Source: Marisa cornuarietis (lineage: Eukaryota > Mollusca > Gastropoda > Architaenioglossa > Ampullariidae). Taken from it: a DNA stretch of 64,000 nucleotides. The position numbers were made by a program, and so were the translations under genes. The stretch lies in NCBI GenBank assembly GCA_004794655.1, contig SMMW01000003.1, forward strand, positions 20,540,501-20,604,500, given 5' to 3'. The notes beneath the pieces are model-generated. The model was given only the letters and a program-made list of their open reading frames with translations. It did no database searches and had not been told where the DNA came from. Below are positions 25,665-36,000 of the stretch, piece after piece; position 1 is the first letter of the stretch, and each line of letters starts with the position of its first letter.

Positions 25665-26030
25665 GCACGCACACACACACACACACGCAACCTTGCTATG
25701 ACCCACCCACTTGTGTGGATCATTACAAAATTCTTTTCATGGCCACATTATCACGAGATTCACTCCAGAACAAAACAAGGAAAATCTCACCAGCGGTGGA
25801 TAGAAGGCTGAAGCATCGTGTCCGGGTGGGACAGCTGTGTTCGGGTGGGTTGCCAGGGGCTTGAGTCCTCCAGAAAGCACCCCTCCGCTGGTCGAGAGAT
25901 GAGAATGGGGCCCTTCGTGGGAGACAGGGCACAAGCACAGTCTTTGACCCAGTGGGGCATTCGTCAGGTACGGACGCCCCTCGCCGCAAAACAACGACAC
26001 ACCTGGTGACGTCTGCGAATCAAAGTGCAT
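18756..26030 (-). CDS. Irx: Iroquois-class (Irx) TALE homeobox transcription factor, six-exon model
   Basis: This gene encodes a nuclear DNA-binding transcription factor of the Iroquois/Irx family. The family patterns neural and other embryonic tissue and is reported to bind ACAnnTGT-type sites. I joined exons 26030-25791, 24720-24620, 23608-23446, 23050-22894, 20307-19423 and 18775-18756 (about 521 residues). Every junction is GT-AG and phase-consistent (0, 2, 0, 1, 1). In order the protein has: an N-terminal Irx motif ([17 protein letters not shown]) and an ASAFYPPL motif; a short [11 protein letters not shown] segment; YAGLDVNG directly before the homeodomain; a TALE homeodomain with the three-residue loop PYP and [11 protein letters not shown]; an Asp-rich linker; [11 protein letters not shown]; and [10 protein letters not shown]. 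Introns are about 1070, 1011, 395, 2586 and 647 bp. The family call is very secure. The start codon (26030 or an upstream exon) and the last exon are less certain. No second Irx gene is visible. Confidence 0.93.
19423..20307 (-). CDS. Irx: Irx large C-terminal exon with [10 protein letters not shown] motif
   Basis: This 885-bp exon carries about 295 codons. The acceptor is TGTATCAG|GCGG. It begins with [21 protein letters not shown], the acidic region Irx proteins carry after the homeodomain (first 20 residues onward; typical form E/D-rich then INVDS). A long Ser/Thr/Pro/Ala-rich region with poly-Ser runs follows, likely disordered. Then comes [10 protein letters not shown], matching the KPKIWSL motif of Irx proteins, a basic PPVKKPR stretch that could be a nuclear localisation signal, and EALDLQTKK near the end. 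The donor is AAACG|GTAAGT, phase 1; without it the frame runs on into intron sequence. A 230-codon frame on the opposite strand is a shadow. Confidence 0.93.
21520..21920. other. CpG-rich block inside the largest Irx intron
   Basis: This is a GC-rich segment in the intron between 22894 and 20307. A plus-strand open frame of 106 codons runs through it from a GTG codon. It is antisense to the gene and has no recognisable domain. It may be a regulatory island or an antisense exon. Confidence 0.35.
22407..22492. repeat. CA/CG-rich microsatellite in an Irx intron
   Basis: Imperfect CA run with CACG and CACT interruptions, between the exons at 22894 and 20307. Confidence 0.88.
22894..23050 (-). 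CDS. Irx: Irx exon encoding homeodomain helix 3 and acidic linker
   Basis: The acceptor TTCTTCCAG|GTG is followed by [16 protein letters not shown], the recognition helix, with Ala before the invariant Asn as in Irx proteins. The residues after it ([12 protein letters not shown]) differ from the family's usual KENKMTW. An Asp-rich stretch [16 protein letters not shown] follows, encoded by a GAC run at about 22925-22942. The donor is TTAC|GTAAGT, phase 1. The last base plus GC of the next exon forms an Arg codon. Confidence 0.94.
23446..23608 (-). CDS. Irx: Irx exon encoding homeodomain helices 1 and 2
   Basis: The exon starts after TACATCAG; its first base completes a CTA codon begun in the previous exon. 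It reads YAGLDVNG and then the homeodomain: [19 protein letters not shown], the TALE loop in [11 protein letters not shown], and [13 protein letters not shown]. The donor is CAG|GTGAGT at phase 0, so the intron splits the homeodomain between TLTQ and VSTWF. Differences from the usual Irx sequence are KAAT for KNAT, TGPL for TSTL/TATL, LHEH for LNEH, and TKAEK for TKGEK. A second AG eight bases downstream (ATGCAG|GAC) is possible but would break the phase match. Confidence 0.95.
23807..23875. repeat. (CT)n(GT)n(GA)n compound microsatellite in an Irx intron
   Basis: CT, GT and GA runs in succession between the exons at 24620 and 23608. The CT and GA arms are complementary and flank the GT run. 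Confidence 0.93.
24290..24418. repeat. (CA)n then (TTA)n microsatellites in an Irx intron
   Basis: CA run to 24320, then interrupted TTA units at 24356-24417. Confidence 0.9.
24515..24600. mobile_element. Possible SINE/LINE tail fragment
   Basis: TTGTAAAGCGCCATGAGCCTG...GACGCTATAAAAATAACCA resembles the 3' tail of widespread invertebrate short repeats that end in a TATAAA-rich motif. It lies just after a TTA microsatellite, within the Irx intron between 24620 and 23608. Similar GCGCTT/TATAAA motifs next to AAT repeats occur at 31655-31720 and 50765-50850. The class is not determined. Confidence 0.4.
24620..24720 (-). CDS. Irx: Irx exon between the N-terminal motif and the homeodomain
   Basis: This 101-bp exon is too short to show up as an ORF and was found by looking for the missing link between the flanking exons. 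The acceptor is pyrimidine-rich (TTTGTCTATATTTAG|TTTCGG) and phase 0. The donor is GGACTACT|GTGAGT, phase 2. It encodes 33 residues including [17 protein letters not shown]. This matches the aromatic Y-x-Y-D-P...YGYG segment that lies just before the homeodomain in other Irx proteins. Both ends agree in phase with the neighbouring exons. Confidence 0.85.
25225..25310. repeat. (GAT)n/(GAG)n compound microsatellite in an Irx intron
   Basis: Alternating blocks of GAT, GAG and ATT trinucleotides between the exons at 25791 and 24720. A TA run lies at 25100-25119. Confidence 0.9.
25619..25686. repeat. (CA)n microsatellite near the Irx N-terminal exon
   Basis: About 34 CA units with a few CACG interruptions, about 100 bp into the intron after 25791. 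Confidence 0.93.
25791..26030 (-). CDS. Irx: Irx exon encoding the N-terminal Iroquois motif
   Basis: This exon has 80 codons if translation starts at the ATG at 26030-26028, the first ATG after an in-frame TGA 17 codons upstream. [19 protein letters not shown] aligns with the Iroquois N-terminal motif (CCENGRPIMTDPVSGQTVCSC in fly Araucan, from memory). ASAFYPPL aligns with the SAFY(A/S)PL motif. The donor is CCGCTG|GTGAGA, phase 0, with exon end 25791. The ATG context is weak. A possible acceptor (TTCGCAG|ACG) sits five codons into the exon, so the first residues could instead come from an upstream exon joining at phase 0 just before TSPG. Confidence 0.85.
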
Positions 26031-27219
26031 GCGGATAAACGCACAACCTGTCTCCGAACGGTGCTTGATATTTGCGTGTCAGCAAGCGAATTATTTCCCT
26101 CCATGTCTGGGCTGGACAGGAAAGTGTCTATATGTCCACGGTGAACTGAAAATTTCACGCTTGCCAGGGGCGATTTACGCCTCGGGCCGCCTGAACAAGT
26201 TTACAGCCTCGTGCGGAAATTCGCATCCCTGCCTGTGACAAGTTAATGTAACAGCACACCTTGACAGGTGGAGACGATAAATTCGGTCTGACAATCGATA
26301 AATTATTGATCTCGTGAAAGGCCTCTTGCTTGAGAGCGACGAGATTCTCACATCGACGTCCCAGCAAATAGTGCGATGGCGGAGTGATGAATGCACCTAC
26401 TTACAGCCAAGCTGTTAAAACCATTTCGTGTCTAGCACCAGACTGATTTCGCGAGCTGTTCACGCATTTCCCTTTGACTTTCACAATTAACAAAAAAATG
26501 AAGTTATAAACCTGACAGTAAATAAATGAAATGATTACTCTGTCAGTTAAAAGAAAACGTTCGCGTTAATTGTTCACGCGAACGAAAAATTTAATACAGT
26601 AATTTATTTCAGTGTGCGCTGATGTTAGATGCTGCTGGTGTTGATGGATTTTATGTGCGCTAATGTTAGATGATGATGCTGATAGATTTTGCCATTTTAC
26701 GATCCAAGTGGCAAGACAAAGAAAACAACAGGAAAAATTAAAAAAAAACGCAGAAGTGAAAATAACCACACAGAAATTAAAATAAAGATTTCAGACCCCA
26801 GTGAGTGAGAAAGAAAAGAAAGATAGAAAGACAAAAAGACAGAAAAGATCTGGGACGGGGAGAGATAGGAAAGGAAGAGAGAGAGGAGGGGACAGAATTT
26901 GTCAGTTAGGAAAGATTTTGAATTGAAAAGGGTGTTATTGAACCTTATAAAAACAAACAACAAACAAACAAACAAACAAACATAAAAACAAAATTAACTA
27001 AAAACAAAATTGACGCAAACAAAGAATTAAAATGCAGCACAATGAACACAAATAGGAGGTGCTGTACTGCTCTGTAAAAGCAAACTAATTCTGGAGAATT
27101 AAAAGAGCTGAGATGTTTAGGTGCAGCCTTGTGGACACCTCGACCTAGCACTCTGTCATTTCTGTGTCTGACCCTGATGACATGTCCCGAGGCAGGTGAG
27201 TGTCCATTGTGCATCGTGC

Positions 27220-28023
27220 TCAGCGAAAATGCCTTGTCTCGAGAACGAGGCGTAAGTAAGTACCCGGACATAATGCCCCGTGTAGTAAGTTCCACAAGTT
27301 CCTGCGTCTTGTCATTAGTGACAGAAAACCAGAGCCAGTGAAGTCTGCTCTCAGCACCATGTTAACTCTCTTGTCAAAGAAGGAGGTCTCATAAAAGCAT
27401 TTACCTGCACTCAACCCTAAGACATTTGCGAAAGGATGTAAGTTCCCGCCCTGCACCATATCGACTACCATGACTTCGTGGTTGTAGTCAGCACTGCTGG
27501 CGTCACTATCGATGCCAAGCGCGTAGCACAGTTTAGCGACATCCTTTTTTTCTTTAAAAAAATAATAAAAAAAAAATTCAAGAAAATGAGATGGATAACA
27601 GTCACTGCCTCCGCTAAATGCCAGTCTTGATATCAAAGAGCTCCAGTAGCCACAATCTCAACTTGTAGCCAGTTGATGTTCCCGTTCGCCTTTTTTTTTT
27701 TTTTTTTTGGTTACACTTGGAGGCCACCTTTCGAGATAAAACTAGTAGTCATTGGCAAAAGCATCCACAGATCCGTACAGCTTGGTGTCGAGGGACATCG
27801 GGAATGGCCAGACTTCCTCCCTCAGGTCCTGGAGAATATTGGGGATGACACCAGGTGCAGCTTGTGGTAAAGGTGGTGCTTTAGTTTGCTGTGCCCTGTC
27901 CCGAGGCGGAAAATTATCACCTGGTCCGATTTGGACAGGTAATGGTAGCTGTCTGGTGGTCTGGGTGGTCTGAGTCATCAATAGTCGTTTTCTTGACGTT
28001 TTGTTCACGTCACGTTTGTCCAT
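27220..28023 (-). pseudogene. Coding-like region, broken: possible decayed gene or element fragment
   Basis: Two adjacent minus-strand open stretches have natural-looking composition. 28023-27742 starts with MDKRDVNKTSRKRLLMTQ and contains NILQDLREEVWPFPMSLD. 27636-27220 contains ADYNHEVMVVDMVQGGNLHP and FANVLGLSAGKCFYETSFF. They are separated by a stop and an 18-base A run (T run at 27691-27708 on plus), and the lower part continues in another frame toward 27130. I recognise no domain. A decayed gene or retro-element fragment is as likely as a spliced gene. Confidence 0.25.
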
Positions 28024-29707
28024 TGACGTGATGTTTCATGTGTTTCTAAATATAGCAGTAGATGTTACATACTTCTTCAAGTAATCTCGTGGATCAAAGA
28101 GAAATTTCCCACATGGGCACGTGGAGCGAGTAAATGAAAGCTAATAATTGTGGAAAATGTTGAGCTATTTCGGGTAACTGTCAAGTGTAACATGAGCTAA
28201 TGCAAAAGTGCATTCATCATTTAGCGATTTAGTGATCTCTGTCACCATATCACATACTGTTTGACAACGATTCTGCACTCTTAAGTGCAAATGCTCGTGG
28301 TATTGATTGACATGCAATTCTCTTTCTACCCATTGAATCTGATATCCATGCTTCCGTCTACACGCTTAATCGTGACTTGACCATTTTTATGCCAGTTGTT
28401 ATTTAGGTAACGTGTTTTTTATTTAAATGTTTTACTCTTACCAGTAAATAGTTTGAAAATGCATATAGTCGTGTGCAAACATGTTCAGATCTTGGATTCA
28501 GTCTAATACAGATTGTCTCCAGATGTCAAGAAATATTTAATAATTTCATTTCTGCAGCAGATGTTAATAAAATACAACAAGTATTTGGCATTAATCAGTT
28601 CAAGGAAATCCCAATAATTCATTTGTCATACTTCGTTCATCGTTAACAGATTATATCGCTCTAGCTATTAGGGACTTCAGTTTCCTAGAGATATAATTCT
28701 AGAGTATAATAACCTAAACTGTTCTCTTCTCTGGTTTAATGGGCAGAAGGTCACATCATTCACCGCACAGAGTGCTGTCAACTAAATAGACTTCTCAACT
28801 GTTACACTGCACACAAGGGACGTCGTATACAGAGATGACTAAGTTAATAATTAATTAATAATTGACATCGTATAAGGAACTTGTCAACCTTTAGCTTGGT
28901 AACAGTCTCCAGCTTCTAACATGCACACTTTTGACGAAAATTATTTTGTTGTCGTACCTAACAATTTTGCTTACATCCGCGAAGACTAGACAATTTTTTA
29001 AAAATTGTACACAACAGTTCTCTATCTCGTCATATATTCCTACCCAACAGATCTTTATCCTCTGCGAATCCCACAGCCCCAAAATGCCAGACACGGTGCG
29101 CGATTTACATCATACGCCAGTTTGAAATCAGGCGTTTTACAGTTGTACAAAGAATTTAAAGCTTTTAAATTCGCAAATTAAAACAAAATAAAAATGCTTT
29201 CCACAAATACAGTGCTTGATTTTCTGTTATCTACTGTGTGTCAGTTACTTCTGCTACCTACTGGATCAACTTTTTTACCTGTACCTATGTCAAAATAAAA
29301 ATGTGGAATAAGCGGTTCGATCGACTGAAAGCGGGCTTTGAGGTTCTATCCTCTGAACATAAGTTGAAGGTGCTTGCTCAATATCAGAACGGTGAAGGAA
29401 GTATAAAGACAAAGACTTGGTATAATTCACTCGACTGCGAAAGTTTGCAAAGTGGGACCGTTATCACCCATACGAAGATGGCGGTCCTGATGGAGCGCAT
29501 CCTTTGCGTACATCGCGAGTCACGTGAAATTATTAAAGCACTCAACATATCTGCTTAGTCTCGTTTCTGATGACATCTTGTCATATATTAGAAGACACGC
29601 CTATCCCTGAGTACGCAGTCTAAGTTGCAATGCCTAACTGGCATGCTGACTGCGCAGGCCTTGCTGACATGCCGATCTTCTGAATATCATGCGCTTTTTC
29701 GGTCTTG

Positions 29708-29744
29708 ATGGTTGGCTGGCTGGTTGGCTGGCTGGCTGGCTGGT
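29708..29744. repeat. (GGCT)n microsatellite
   Basis: GGCTGGCTGGTTGGCTGGCT and continuing, about nine tetramers with two interruptions. Confidence 0.85.
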
Positions 29745-30983
29745 TTGAAAGTTTAGACACAACAAGTCTATTGTTACTTTGCGTGTTTTTTCTCGGGTGC
29801 TATTATCAACGACAGCGTGGCAAGCAACTCGTATTTCAGGGCTAGCATTCAAGTGAGGCAAGGCTGACAAAAATGGGCGACAATTGCAAAGATATTTGAG
29901 ACGCTTGTAAGTCTAGCTGAGGTGGAATTTATATACTTTACAGCATGTGTATATATCTTTGAATGCTTGTTTAATAAAGTAACGAGTAATGTTTTTATTA
30001 TAACGCTTGTGTGATAAAACAAAATATATAATAACAATAAAATAGAAGGAACTGTTGAAGCAGTTTTGCAAATCAAATTCCCAGCTACCTTCTGACAGTG
30101 CACTATCTCCCTAATTATCTCTCTCTCTCCCCTGTAGAGCGCTGAGGTTGTAATCTCTTTCTAGTCTGGGGTGTTGAGGCTGAAGTCTCTTGTTTCTAGA
30201 GTGTTGAGGTTCTGCTCGGTGTCTAACACTTTGCTACTATTTGCAAAGCACCCATTAGCTTGGGCAAGAAATTACACGAACGACTATAATTTGTAATATG
30301 AAAACAAGAAAAACAAATACGTTTGGGGAACTTTATTTCTTTCGTTATCACTTCAACCTTTATCAACACAATTCGCAGACTGACCAGCAGTGCAATAAGC
30401 CAAAGTGGTAAACATTGCAAACCAGGGACGTTGATGAACCGAAGCACGTAACTACCGCCAGCCAATCAAGTTAAAGGAGTTTGCTTACCTCCCACCCCAC
30501 CCTCGTGTGAGAAGAGTAGCTCGGGTATCACGAGCTCAGCTTTGTTATTCAAACTATTATTCCAAACATACTGCTCATGCGCAATCCGGACACAGAAATG
30601 CATGCAGACACTCGTGGACAATTTGCACTAAGTCCACGAAACTAGCGTTTCTCTGCAATCACTTGATTATTTCTTTACTGGTCCTCCCTGAGAGTTAGTG
30701 GGAGTACTTGAGTGTTGAGGCTGTATCAGTCATGTCTAGTGTGAGTCTGTAGTCACTCTCCTGTCTAGTGTTGAGTCTGTAGTCACTGTCTTCTTTAGAG
30801 TGTTAAAGCAGGTGACAATCTCAGTCACCGGAGCTTCTCGGACATGCAACAACTAACTGACATATGACTGTGTAGATTTAATGTCATTTGTGTGATAAAT
30901 ACCATGTGACCTTTCGTTGCCGTAAATGGTGAGTTTTTCTGCTCATTAAAATACTTCTGTCGATGAGTGGGCAGAAAAACAGT

Positions 30984-31271
30984 GCACATGCACTGTCAGT
31001 AATAAAATATCATATCAGTACACATGCACTGTTCGTAATAACATTACATATCGGTACACGTGCACTGTCAGTAATGGCGTCACATATCAGTACACATGCA
31101 CTGTCCGTAATAACACCACATATCAGTACACATGCACTGTTCGTAATAACATCACATGTTGGTACGCATGCACTGTCCGTAATAACACCACATATCAGTA
31201 CACACGCACTGTTCGTAATAACATCTTATATCGGTACACATGCACTGTCCGTAATGACCTCACACATCACT
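30984..31271. repeat. 36-bp minisatellite, eight units
   Basis: Eight units of CACATGCACTGTYCGTAATA plus a TCAGTA linker (36 bp) lie head to tail. Since 36 is a multiple of 3, the plus frame reads a 12-residue repeat (THALSVITPHIS / THALFVITSHVG), and units alternate between two types, giving a 72-bp higher period. The open frame at 30963-31331 follows from this repeat and has no other sign of coding. Confidence 0.88.
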
Positions 31272-31614
31272 GGTCTTCTTTTCACTTTTAAAACCATTTC
31301 AGCGTGCGCGCTCGCGTGTATGCATGCGTGAGTGGGTGTGCGCTTACGTGAGCGTGCGTGCGTACGCGCGTATGTGCGTGAGCATTAAAAAGCGGAGCAG
31401 AGAAACAATATCTTTTAATTGGCTTTGTACAACCCCTACACTTCCCATAAACATGCCACATAAAATACTATCAAATAACTCTGTATTCACAAAGTATCGA
31501 GTGTTATTCAACCTGCACCTCTCTCGTCCCTCGTAAAGAAGAGTAGTGTTTCTCTGCAGTAGGTCATCTTTAAGGCAACTATATGAAAGCAACTAGTCTT
31601 CTGAACCATTTCTT

Positions 31615-31615
31615 C

Positions 31616-31647
<32 letters not shown>

Positions 31648-31750
31648 CGATGATGATAATAATAATTGTAGAGTGTTTTACCCTACCATCAAAGGCTAGC
31701 CCTAGCGCTTGACAAAAAAACCCGCACGAATAATAATAATAATAATAATT
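31615..31750. repeat. (GAT)n and (AAT)n microsatellites with SINE-like tail between
   Basis: GAT run at 31615-31655, TAATAATAATTGTAGAGTG, a CTAGCGCTTGACAAAA stretch, then AAT units to 31750. The middle resembles the tail-like fragment at 24515. Confidence 0.7.
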
Positions 31751-32052
31751 TCAAAACAAAGAGTTCAGTATGTTCATCATTAGTGTAGCTACTCGTGTTT
31801 AAAAGAAGGTGAATGCCATCAGTATGTATGTAGTCACTCCACCCACGGACTTACATCACATTTATAAAAAAAAATTTTCGCTGTGGCCTAAGTTCACTTC
31901 AAGTCTAGTTTCGTGTTTGTTATCAGGATTCCAGCACTTTGCTTACTGAAATATATCGTTGTTTTTTTCTTTCTTCCCCTTCCCCCCCCCCCCAAGTACT
32001 TTGGTGCAACACGAGTGTTTCCGGTATGTACTGTAAAAATAGACTTTTGCAC

Positions 32053-32076
32053 TGTGTGTGTGCGTTTGTGTACGTG

Positions 32077-32124
<48 letters not shown>
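32053..32124. repeat. (TG)n(AG)n microsatellite
   Basis: Interrupted TG run followed by GAGAGAGAGAGAG. Confidence 0.92.
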
Positions 32125-32953
32125 TCGCAGAGATGTTTGTCTCGTGATTTGAGTAAAGTGTCAGTGCTGTACGTCACAAACACGTTACTCTGCTCTCGTA
32201 GACATACAATCCACTCTACTCCACTGGATATCTTTACTGGGAGAACAAAGGAATCAGAAGTTTCATTACTTACTATTTGTTGCAGCACGGAAGGCTAGAA
32301 TGACATTTTGAATTGCACTTAATTCTCTTCTTCACGCAAAGGCAATTGTTATTGTGAGTCTTGCACGTACACCTCAAGAATCCTTGGCCACTTCCTGTGC
32401 AATAGTAGTAGTAGCAGCAAATCGAAGAGCTATTTCGTGGTGAGGAACATCTTCAACCTTGAGCAAGGCCTTTTGATAAACACTGAATTATGATCTTGCA
32501 TAGAGTTGGTTCAAAATTCTCGCACCGCCCCAAGTGGGTAAAAGCCGTCCTCTGTCACATCCACAACAACTGCCAGCAGATTTCACGGATCCTCGCGTCC
32601 CTTGTCCACATCAGGGATAGGAACCCACACAGTGTCCCCCAAAGTTTCAGGAGGAAATGTTTTGTCAGTGTCCATTTTCATTTTCTTGGCCTGTGCTTCT
32701 AGATTCCATTTCGATTGTCTCTTACTTTCTACTACATTCTCAATGTTGAAACAAATAGTGCATCAAATATTAACCCCATAACCTCCGGGAACGTTTATTC
32801 TACACTCTATCAATTTGCCATTTAGGTATTATATAGAATGCATAGGAAATGTCTGAAATATGATCTACATCATACTTTGACGTCCCATTTCAGTTGTATA
32901 CATTGCCTAGGTATTCTATAAAATGCCGGTTTTTACACGTTGCCTATAATAAT

Positions 32954-33137
32954 GATATATATATATATATAAACACGCTACTCCACGTTCTTGTAGACGT
33001 ATAACACGGTACTCTATGATTTTGTATATATATATATATAAAACACGCTGCTCCACATTTTTGTAGACGTATAACACACGATACTCTATGATATTGTCTG
33101 TATATATATATATATAAAACACCCTGCTCCACGCTCG
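32954..33137. repeat. 70-76-bp minisatellite with TA core, ~2.5 units
   Basis: Each unit holds a (TA)n run, then AAACACGCTGCTCCACGTTC, TTGTAGACGTATAACAC and ACTCTATGAT. Starts at about 32971, 33041 and 33117 give spacings of 70 and 76 bp; the third unit is partial. Confidence 0.85.
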
Positions 33138-33533
33138 TTCATTACACGTTTCGGACCGCGTGCTCGTTCAAAATGTCTATCAGCAAACAAGCTGTCGACC
33201 GTCAGAAAAAAGTTCTAAACAATGACGTGTGAGATCTGATACAGGCACGAAAACAAGTTTATGGCTCTGAACCTAACTCACACGGGGCGGAGAGGACAAT
33301 GAAACCAGATTTTATAAAGTCGTTTACAAGACGACTTAGCCTTGTTTGCTAGTGTCACGTGCAAGTCAGCGCCAGCACGCAGACTGAGGCTGGACACCTG
33401 GCTTACGTAGACTAACTTTTGTCTACTGGCTGACTTATACTCCCCTAACCTCGGAACTCAGTTTTCACTCTGACATGATATTCGTGTTTTGGCCTGCGAT
33501 TTACAGAAAAAGCAGGTTTATTTGTGTACACCT

Positions 33534-33799
33534 GGGGCCAGTTGCACAACACATTTCTAATTTTAAATACTTTTAGGCCTTAACTCTATTTAGATAATCA
33601 GTTTAAAGTGCACACCGCAATTTTAGAATTTTCACAACTAAAACTGCTTTAAGTAAGATAAAGTTGTTGAAGTCTGACTTTCCGTCCTGTCAGTACAATT
33701 TTTTGTATGTCTTTTTGCAATGCATCAAAATGGCTAAGAAGAGATTTTGCTTCTTTAGAACAGTTTTAAGGTTTAGAAACGTGTTGTGCAACTGGTCCC
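33534..33799 (+). mobile_element. MITE copy 1 (266 bp, terminal inverted repeats)
   Basis: It starts GGGGCCAGTTGCACAACAC and ends in the near inverse GTGTTGTGCAACTGGTCCC. The inverted repeats extend inward (TTTCTAA / TTAGAAA), so the arms are about 27 bp. The inside is AT-rich and has no transposase; the small open frame here starting MAKKRFCFF is accidental. Two more copies of the same length lie at 40126 and 58190. This fits a non-autonomous DNA transposon. I could not fix a target-site duplication. Confidence 0.85.
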
Positions 33800-35069
33800 T
33801 GGACCCTTGTCATAAACAACAGACGATACAAGTTGTATACATCAAAGAGCTCTTGTATATGTTCTGCATTAATGTTTTTAGTTTATGCAAAACGCACAAG
33901 TCGTATGTTGTGGGTAATGTAAACAACAACAACAACAACTAAATATTACTTTATTAATATATTAATGCAGTACACAATATCTGGTTGCTGTGTATCATAT
34001 TACAACATTTAAATATTGTAAATAGGGTGATATATAAAATATATTAATTACACAAAGTAAGTGTAATTATGATAGTCTAAATTTATGTATTTTCTTTGTC
34101 CCTTTGAAAATAAAACCTACTTAAACGACAGTTTAATATTGTCTGTTTTCTTTGTCTCTGAAAATCATTACTTAGTTAAATGGATGGGTGCTCGCGTGAA
34201 AAAAAAGATGCGTGTGTGTGACTGAAGGCCGGAATGCAAGAGTTTCGCACATGTGATGAATCGTTGCCCAACTAACTTAAGTACATTTTTGAATCAAGGA
34301 AAATAAGTAATTGATCTCTTTCCAAAAACCAGCTGAAAATGTGCTCAGTTCACGAGATACAGCGTAAAAAGGCTTGATGAACAAAGATTTCCGCCTACAT
34401 CTTGAGAGTCAGTATCTTTTAATGTATTGAACCCACCCTTTTAAAGCCAATGTTCCACTCGATTTAGCCTATGAAGTGTTTCTTTTTAGTATTAATTAGG
34501 AGGTAAGTAGAAGCAACTTTATTCCTATACATGTATGTTACAGATTTTCCCCTTTATAAGCTCACCTTTTGTGTCATTGTATAACAGCTTCATTTTATTT
34601 TTCTGTGTACATTGCCCCGTGTCTTGTCTCTAAACATCCTTGTCTTTGTCTGCTCACCTCCGCGGGAAAACATAGAAGGGAATCGACCACTACACACATT
34701 AATCAAGAAGGGTCTTGTGCTTTGCTCTAACATGCGCTTTTTTTCAATAAAGAGCAGTAGTCGGCTGCAATATGTTGTTGTTGTTGATGATGATGATGAG
34801 GACGAGGAGGAGGGGAAGGAGGAGGTAAATGTCGCTAAAGGTGTTTGTCTTTTGAATTCTCCAGCACATGAAGACTGTTGAACAACCGGCATTAAAACAC
34901 TGGCAGCAATAGCGAACTAAGAATGTCGAAGTCCACATCACATGTCGGAACATTTTCCTTTGTCGTGTTTCGCTTTGCACTGCGCATCGTTGTTTGAAGA
35001 ACATTTGTCTTAGAAAGGAAATCCTCGTGCCCAGCGCGCTTTGAAGTCGGAACCCAGCAATAAAGGTGG

Positions 35070-35429
35070 TTACAAGGCGCAGACCTGGCGCTTGTAGCTG
35101 GTGTTGACTGTGAGTAAACTGACCTGTGCATTGCGTGTTTGCGCTCGGGAGGCCAGTGATGTCTCTACCCTATTGATGCCTTTGTCCGCCGCCAGTTGTA
35201 TTCTCTCGTCTCGAAAGGCCGCCAACCGTTTGTGGCGCTTCGCTTCCAGGACGAACGCCCTCCTGACAACCTGGAGGACATCCCATGTCCGGACTCGTAG
35301 TGGGACCTTTTGTGAGACACAGCACTGTTTTCTCGTCCTCAATATTTGATACCGTTTGTCTCTAAGTGCCCACATTTTCATCCGCGGCTCCAAGTCACCT
35401 GGGAACTGTCTCAGCCAGGGGTCAAACAT
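35070..35429 (-). CDS. Hypothetical 119-residue basic protein or exon
   Basis: This ORF of 119 codons has ATG in a good context (GGAAAATGT) and ends in TAA. The product is basic, probably helical and free of low-complexity repeats: MFDPWLRQFPGDLEPRMKMW at the start, then Arg/Lys/Ala-rich segments such as RRAFVLEAKRHKRLAAFRDE. I do not recognise the family. Local GC is higher than in the flanks. The opposite strand is also open over much of it, which weakens the case. It could be a single-exon gene, an exon of a larger gene, or a remnant of a mobile element. Confidence 0.35.
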   Translation of the reverse strand: MFDPWLRQFPGDLEPRMKMWALRDKRYQILRTRKQCCVSQKVPLRVRTWDVLQVVRRAFVLEAKRHKRLAAFRDERIQLAADKGINRVETSLASRAQTRNAQVSLLTVNTSYKRQVCAL

Positions 35430-36000
35430 TTTCCTCTTTCTGTTACGGCTATGTAAAGTTTTTCCCTTACAGGCGGCCTTTTCGGCCGCCGGCTCTGCTA
35501 GAATTGTCTAGAAAATGAAGTCATTTACAGAGGCACGGACTCAGCTGAAACATTCTGCTATCATCTAGGAATGAAACAAACGATAATAAAACCAAATTTG
35601 TTGCGAGAATTGACTTTCTGGGCTTCAGCTATTGTCTACTGCAAACAGGTACGCAGCTTCTTAATTATATTTTTCAGACATCAAACCTTATTCCCTTATA
35701 GCTTTTGCCAACACTGAATACAATGGTCGCTCTTCTGTTGTGAACTACTCGTGTCTCGGTATTGACAGACATAGGCAGCCATGAAAGATAGTGATACCAA
35801 ACCAAGTCAATAACAGCGAGAATAGAGAAGTCCCGGATGTGAAGACGTAACCCTGATTTAACGCCAATAACAGACTTGGATTTTTTTGTTTAGGCGGCCT
35901 GGGGACATCCTGCTGCCCGGTACACAGTTTGTCCCTACACTATAGCTGGGTGTTAACAACTAACAGTCAGCGATATCGCTCATATTCATATAAATATTTT

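Larger units (their letters stand above)
28100..35000. other. Gene-poor interval upstream of Irx
   Basis: Contains the 36-bp and 70-76-bp minisatellites, microsatellites and one MITE. A 106-codon plus frame at 29238-29558 starts at a plausible ATG region but shows no motif and is left as chance. Confidence 0.55.

Noticed and set aside
29238..29558. 106-codon plus frame
   Set aside because: No recognisable motif, AT-rich flanks and no splice or promoter support; treated as chance, with low certainty.
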